Source: Lasioglossum baleicum (lineage: Eukaryota > Arthropoda > Insecta > Hymenoptera > Halictidae). From it: a stretch of 64,000 nucleotides of DNA. The stretch is taken from positions 62,001 through 126,000 of the forward strand of contig NW_027469106.1 in NCBI RefSeq assembly GCF_051020765.1, in the 5' to 3' direction. Position numbers and translations under genes: made by a program. The notes under the pieces were generated by a model. The model made no database searches. It saw nothing but the letters and a program-made list of their open reading frames with translations, and had not been told where the DNA came from. Below are positions 60,135 to 64,000 of this stretch, piece after piece. Numbering within the stretch: the stretch's first letter is position 1; each line of letters starts with the position of its first letter.

Positions 60135-63100
60135 GCTAGTCGAGCACAAACACGTGCGAGGTTTTGTGGGATGCGCATGCGCAGGTTTTGTGGGATGCGC
60201 ATGCGCAGGTTTTGTGGGATGCGCATGCGCAGATTTTTTGGGATGCGCATGCGCAGGTTTTTTGGGATGCGCATGGCTAGTCGAGCAAAAACACGTGCGA
60301 GAGGATGCATCCCGCAGGGTAGTCGAGTAAAAACACGTGCGAGAGGATGCATCCCGCAGGCTAGTCGAGTAAAAACACGTGCGAGAGGATGCATCCCGCA
60401 GGCTAGTGGTGTAAAAACACGTGCGAGAGGATGCATCCCGCAGGCTAGTCGAATAAAAACACGTGCGAGACGATGCATCCCGCAGCCTAGACGAGTAAAA
60501 ACACGTGCGAGAGGATGCATCCCGCAGGCTAGTCGAGTAAAAACACGTGCGAGAGGATGCATCCCGCAGGCTAGTCGAGTAAAAACACGTGCGAGAGGAT
60601 GCATCCCGCAGGCTAGTCGAGTAAAAACACGTGCGAGGTTTTGTGGGATGCGCATGCGCAGGTTTTTTGGGATGCGCATGTGCAGGTTTTTTGGGATGCG
60701 CATGGCTAGTCGAGCAAAAACACGTGCGAGAGGATGCATCCCGCAGGCTAGTCGAGTAAAAATACGTGCGAGGTTTTGTGGGATGCGCATACGCAGGTTT
60801 TGTGGGATGCGCATGCGCAGGTTTTTTGGGATGCGCATGCGCAGGTTTTTTGGGATGCGCATGCGCAGGTTTTTTGGGATGCGCATGGCTAGTCGAGCAA
60901 AAACACGTGCGAGAGGATGCATCCCGCAGGGTAGTCGAGTAAAAACACGTGCGAGAGGATGCATCCCGCAGGCTAGTCGAGTAAAAACACGTGCGAGAGG
61001 ATGCATCCCGCAGGCTAGTCGAGCAAAAACACGTGCGAGAGGATGCATCCCGCAGGCTAGTCGAGTAAAAACACGTGCGAGAGGATGCATCCCGCAGGCT
61101 AGTCGAGCACAAACACGTGCGAGGTTTTGTGGGATGCGCATGCGCAGGTTTTGTGGGATGCGCATGCGCAGATTTTTTGGGACGCGCATGCGCAGGTTTT
61201 TTGGGATGCGCATGGCTAGTCGAGCAAAAACACGTGCGAGAGGATGCATCCCGCAGGCTAGTCGAGTAAAAACACGTGCGAGGTTTTGTGGGATGCGCAT
61301 GCGCAGGTTTTTTGGGATGCGCATGCCTAGTCGAGCAAAAACACGTGCGAGAGGATGCATCCCGCAGGCTAGTCGAGTAAAAACACGTGCGAAAGGATGC
61401 ATCCCGCAGGCTAGTCGAGCACAAACACGTGCGAGGTTTTGTGGGATGCGCATGCGCAGGTTTTGTGGGATGCGCATGCGCAGATTTTTTGGGACGCGCA
61501 TGCGCAGGTTTTTTGGGATGCGCATGGCTAGTCGAGCAAAAACACGTGCGAGAGGATGCATCCCGCAGGCTAGTCGAGTAAAAACACGTGCGAGGTTTTG
61601 TGGGATGCGCATGCGCAGGTTTTTTGGGATGCGCATGCGCAGGTTTTTTGGGATGCGCATGCCTAGGCGAGCAAAAACACGTGCGAGAGGATGCATCCCG
61701 CAGGCTAGTCGAGTAAAAACACGTGCGAAAGGATGCATCCCGCAGGCTAGTCGAGCACAAACACGTGCGAGGTTTTGTGGGATGCGCATGCTCAGGTTTT
61801 GTGGGATGCGCATGCGCAGATTTTTTGGGACGCGCATGCGCAGGTTTTTTGGGATGCGCATGGCTAGTCGAGCAAATACACGTGCGAGAGGATGCATCCC
61901 GCAGGGTAGTCGAGTAAAAACACGTGCGAGAGGATGCATCCCGCAGGCTAGTCGAGTAAAAACACGTGCAAGAGGATGCTTCCCGCAGGCTAGTCGAGTA
62001 AAAACACGTGCGAGAGGATGCATCCCGCAGGCTAGTCGAGTAAAAACACGTGCGAGAGGATGCATCCCGCAGGCTAGTGGAGTAAAAACACGTGCGAGAG
62101 GATGCATCCCGCAGGCTAGTCGAATAAAAACACGTGCGAGACGATGCATCCCGCAGCCTAGACGAGTAAAAACACGTGCGAGAGGATGCATCCCGCAGGC
62201 TAGTCGAGTAAAAACACGTGCGAGAGGATGCATCCCGCAGGCTAGTCGAGTAAAAACACGTGCGAGAGGATGCATCCCGCAGGCTAGTCGAGTAAAAACA
62301 CGTGCGAGGTTTTGTGGGATGCGCATGCGCAGGTTTTGTGGGATGCGCATGCGCAGGTTTTTTGGGATGCGCATGCGCAGGTTTTTTTTTGGGATGCGCA
62401 TGGCTAGTAGAGCAAAAACACGTGCGAGAGGATGCATCCCGCAGGCTAGTCGAGCAAAAACACGTGCGAGAGGATGCATCCCGCAGGCTAGTCGAGTAAA
62501 AACACGTGCGAAAGGATGCATCCCGCAGGCTAGTCGAGCACAAACACGTGCGAGGTTTTGTGGGATGCGCATGCGCAGATTTTTTGGGATGCGCATGCGC
62601 AGGTTTTTTGGGATGCGCCTGGCTAGTCGAGCAAAAACACGTGCGAGAGGATGCATCCCGCAGGCTAGTCGAGCACAAACACGTGCGAGAGGATGCATCC
62701 CGCAGGCTAGTCGAGTAAAAACACGTGCGAAATGATGCATCCCGCAGGCTAGTCGAGCACAAACACGTGCGAGGTTTTGTGGGATGCGCATGCGCAGGTT
62801 TTGTGGGATGCGCATGCGCAGATTTTTTGGGATGCGCATGCGCAGGTTTTTTGGGATGCGCATGGCTAATCGAGCAAAAACACGTGCGAGAGGATGCATC
62901 CCGCAGGCTAGTCAAGTAAAAACACGTGCGAGAGGATGCATCCCGCAGGCTAGTCGAGTAAAAACACCTGCGAGAGGATGCATCCCGCAGGCTAGTAGAG
63001 TAAAAACACGTGCGAGAGGATGCATCCCGCAGGCTAGTCGAGTAAAAACACGTGCGAGAGGATGCATCCCGCAGGCTAGTCGAGTAAAAACACGTGCGAG

Positions 63101-64000
63101 GTTTTGTGGGATGCGCATGCGCAGGTTTTGTGGGATGCGCATGCGCAGGTTTTGTGGGATGCGCATGCGCAGGTTTTTTGGGATGCGCATGCGCAGGTTT
63201 TTTGGGATGCGCATGTGCAGGTTTTTTGGGATGCGCATGGCTAGTCGAGCAAAAACACGTGCGAGAGGATGCATCCCGCAGGCTAGTCGAGTAAAAACAC
63301 GTGCGAGAGGATGCATCCCGCAGGCTAGTCGAGCACAAACACGTGCGAGAGGATGCATCCCGCAGGCTAGTCGAGTAAAAACACGTGCGAGGTTTTGTGG
63401 GATGCGCATGCGCAGGTTTTGTGGGATGCGCATGCGCAGGTTTTTTGGGATGCGCATGTGCAGGTTTTTTGGGATGCGCATGGCTAGTCGAGCAAAAACA
63501 CGTGCGAGAGGATGCATCCCGCAGGCTAGTCGAGTAAAAACACGTGCGAGAGGATGCATCCCGCAGGCTAGTCGAGTAAAAACACGTGCGAGAGGATGCA
63601 TCCCGCAGGCTAGTCGAGTAAAAACACGTGCGAGAGGATGCATCCCGCAGGCTAGTCGAGCACAAACACGTGCGAGAGGATGCATCCCGCAGGCTAGTCG
63701 AGCAAAAACACGTGCGAGAGGATGCATCCCGCAGGCTAGTCGAGTAAAAACACGTGCGAGAGGATGCATCCCGCAGGCTAGTCGAGTAAAAACACGTGCG
63801 AGGTTTTGTGGGATGCGCATGCGCAGGTTTTGTGGGATGCGCATGCGCAGGTTTTGTGGGATGCGCATGCGCAGGTTTTTTGGGATGCGCATGTGCAGGT
63901 TTTTTGGGATGCGCATGGCTAGTCGAGCAAAAACACGTGCGAGAGGATGTATCCCGCAGGCTAGTCGAGTAAAAACACGTGCGAGAGGATGCATCCCGCA
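60135..64000. repeat. Super-repeat copy S3, rearranged 3' part
   Basis: B runs begin at 60161, 60638, 60773, 61124, 61283, 61436, 61595, 61772, 62309, 62555, 62774, 63101, 63392 and 63803. The offset to S2 is 19,474 up to the run at 61436, then 18,346 from 61595, a net loss of 1,128 bp. From 63101 the order departs again (139-bp run, 3 A, 91-bp run, 7 A) and rejoins an S2-like order at 63803, where the GATGTATCCC unit seen at 27297 follows. Private changes are T at 60410 and T at 61792. The window ends 41 bases into an A unit. Confidence 0.87.

Larger units (their letters stand above)
1..64000. repeat. Composite A/B satellite array filling the whole window
   Basis: Every base fits one grammar: a run of 42-bp A units, one 26-bp partial A (A'), a run of 24-bp B units, one 19-bp partial B (B'), then A again. 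The array starts inside a B run at base 1 and stops one base short of the end of an A unit at base 64000, so it extends past both ends. A is about 55% GC and B about 58% GC. There is no stretch of unique sequence, no transposon and no gene. Arrays of this size and nesting are known from eukaryotic heterochromatin. The lineage and chromosomal position cannot be read from the sequence. Confidence 0.97.

Noticed and set aside
1..64000. CRISPR array
   Set aside because: Repeats are directly abutting with no unique spacers, both units are repeated, and no cas genes are present.
1..64000. Bacterial or phage origin, or a repetitive surface-protein gene
   Set aside because: No promoter, ribosome site, terminator or neighbouring gene occurs in 64 kb, and nested kilobase-scale higher-order repeats with stops and frameshifts fit eukaryotic satellite DNA.
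1..64000. Telomeric repeats, rRNA, tRNA or transposon sequence
   Set aside because: No TTAGGG-like tandem runs, no tRNA or rRNA-like stretches, no transposase or reverse-transcriptase reading frame and no terminal inverted repeats were seen. Any such insertion would break the A/B parsing, and none does.

Overview
This window holds no recognisable gene. All 64,000 bases are one uninterrupted composite satellite (minisatellite) array that runs off both ends. It is built from two short units. Unit A is 42 bp: GCTAGTCGAG, then a T-A5 tract, CACGTG, the palindrome GGATGCATCC and CGCAG. Unit B is 24 bp: GTTTTGTGGG (or a variant) followed by ATGCGCATGCGCAG. Runs of A (1 to 27 full units) alternate with runs of B (1 to 5 full units). 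Every A run ends in the same 26-bp partial A (here A'), and every B run ends in the same 19-bp partial B (here B'). By hand count there are about 188 B runs, about 534 full B units and about 1,017 full A units.

Organism: pure satellite on this scale, with nested higher-order repeats, indicates a eukaryotic nuclear genome and a heterochromatic site such as a centromeric, pericentromeric, subtelomeric or sex-chromosome block. No unique sequence, transposon or rDNA is present to name the lineage. CpG is frequent (four in consensus A, two in consensus B), and much of the unit-to-unit variation is CpG to TpG or CpA.

Layout. 1-276: tail of an earlier repeat. 277-6537: higher-order copy H1 (6,261 bp). 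6538-13854: H2 (7,317 bp), which is H1 altered by internal duplications of 429 and 891 bp and one replaced stretch. 13855 to about 19030: partial H3, matching H2 at an offset of 7,317. 19294-37492: super-repeat S1 (18,199 bp); its first 4.4 kb resembles H1, the rest contains its own nested duplications (1,842, 4,329 and about 1,937-1,979 bp). 37493-55691: S2, matching S1 at exactly 18,199 bp everywhere I compared, including rare private variants. 55692-64000: S3, which matches S2 up to 58837 and is then rearranged (a 1,275-bp net gain, a 1,128-bp net loss and a reorganised stretch near 63.1-63.8 kb).

Reading frames. Units of 42, 24 and 45 (A'+B') bp are all multiples of three, so any stop-free frame of the unit stays open for kilobases. 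One plus frame and two minus frames of the units lack stops. This produces apparent ORFs up to 5,902 codons (minus strand, 34901-52609). I treat them as artefacts: frame-breaking indels, a recurrent in-frame TGA variant, an 18,199-bp period that is not a multiple of three, and freely amino-acid-changing variants all argue against coding.

The most interesting sequence content is regulatory in form. Most B units carry TGCGCATGCGCA, a perfect palindromic match to the NRF1 consensus. Most A units carry a CACGTG E-box and an A-tract spaced by 42 bp. About 80 B units carry a partial CENP-B-box-like string. Whether any of these are bound is unknown.
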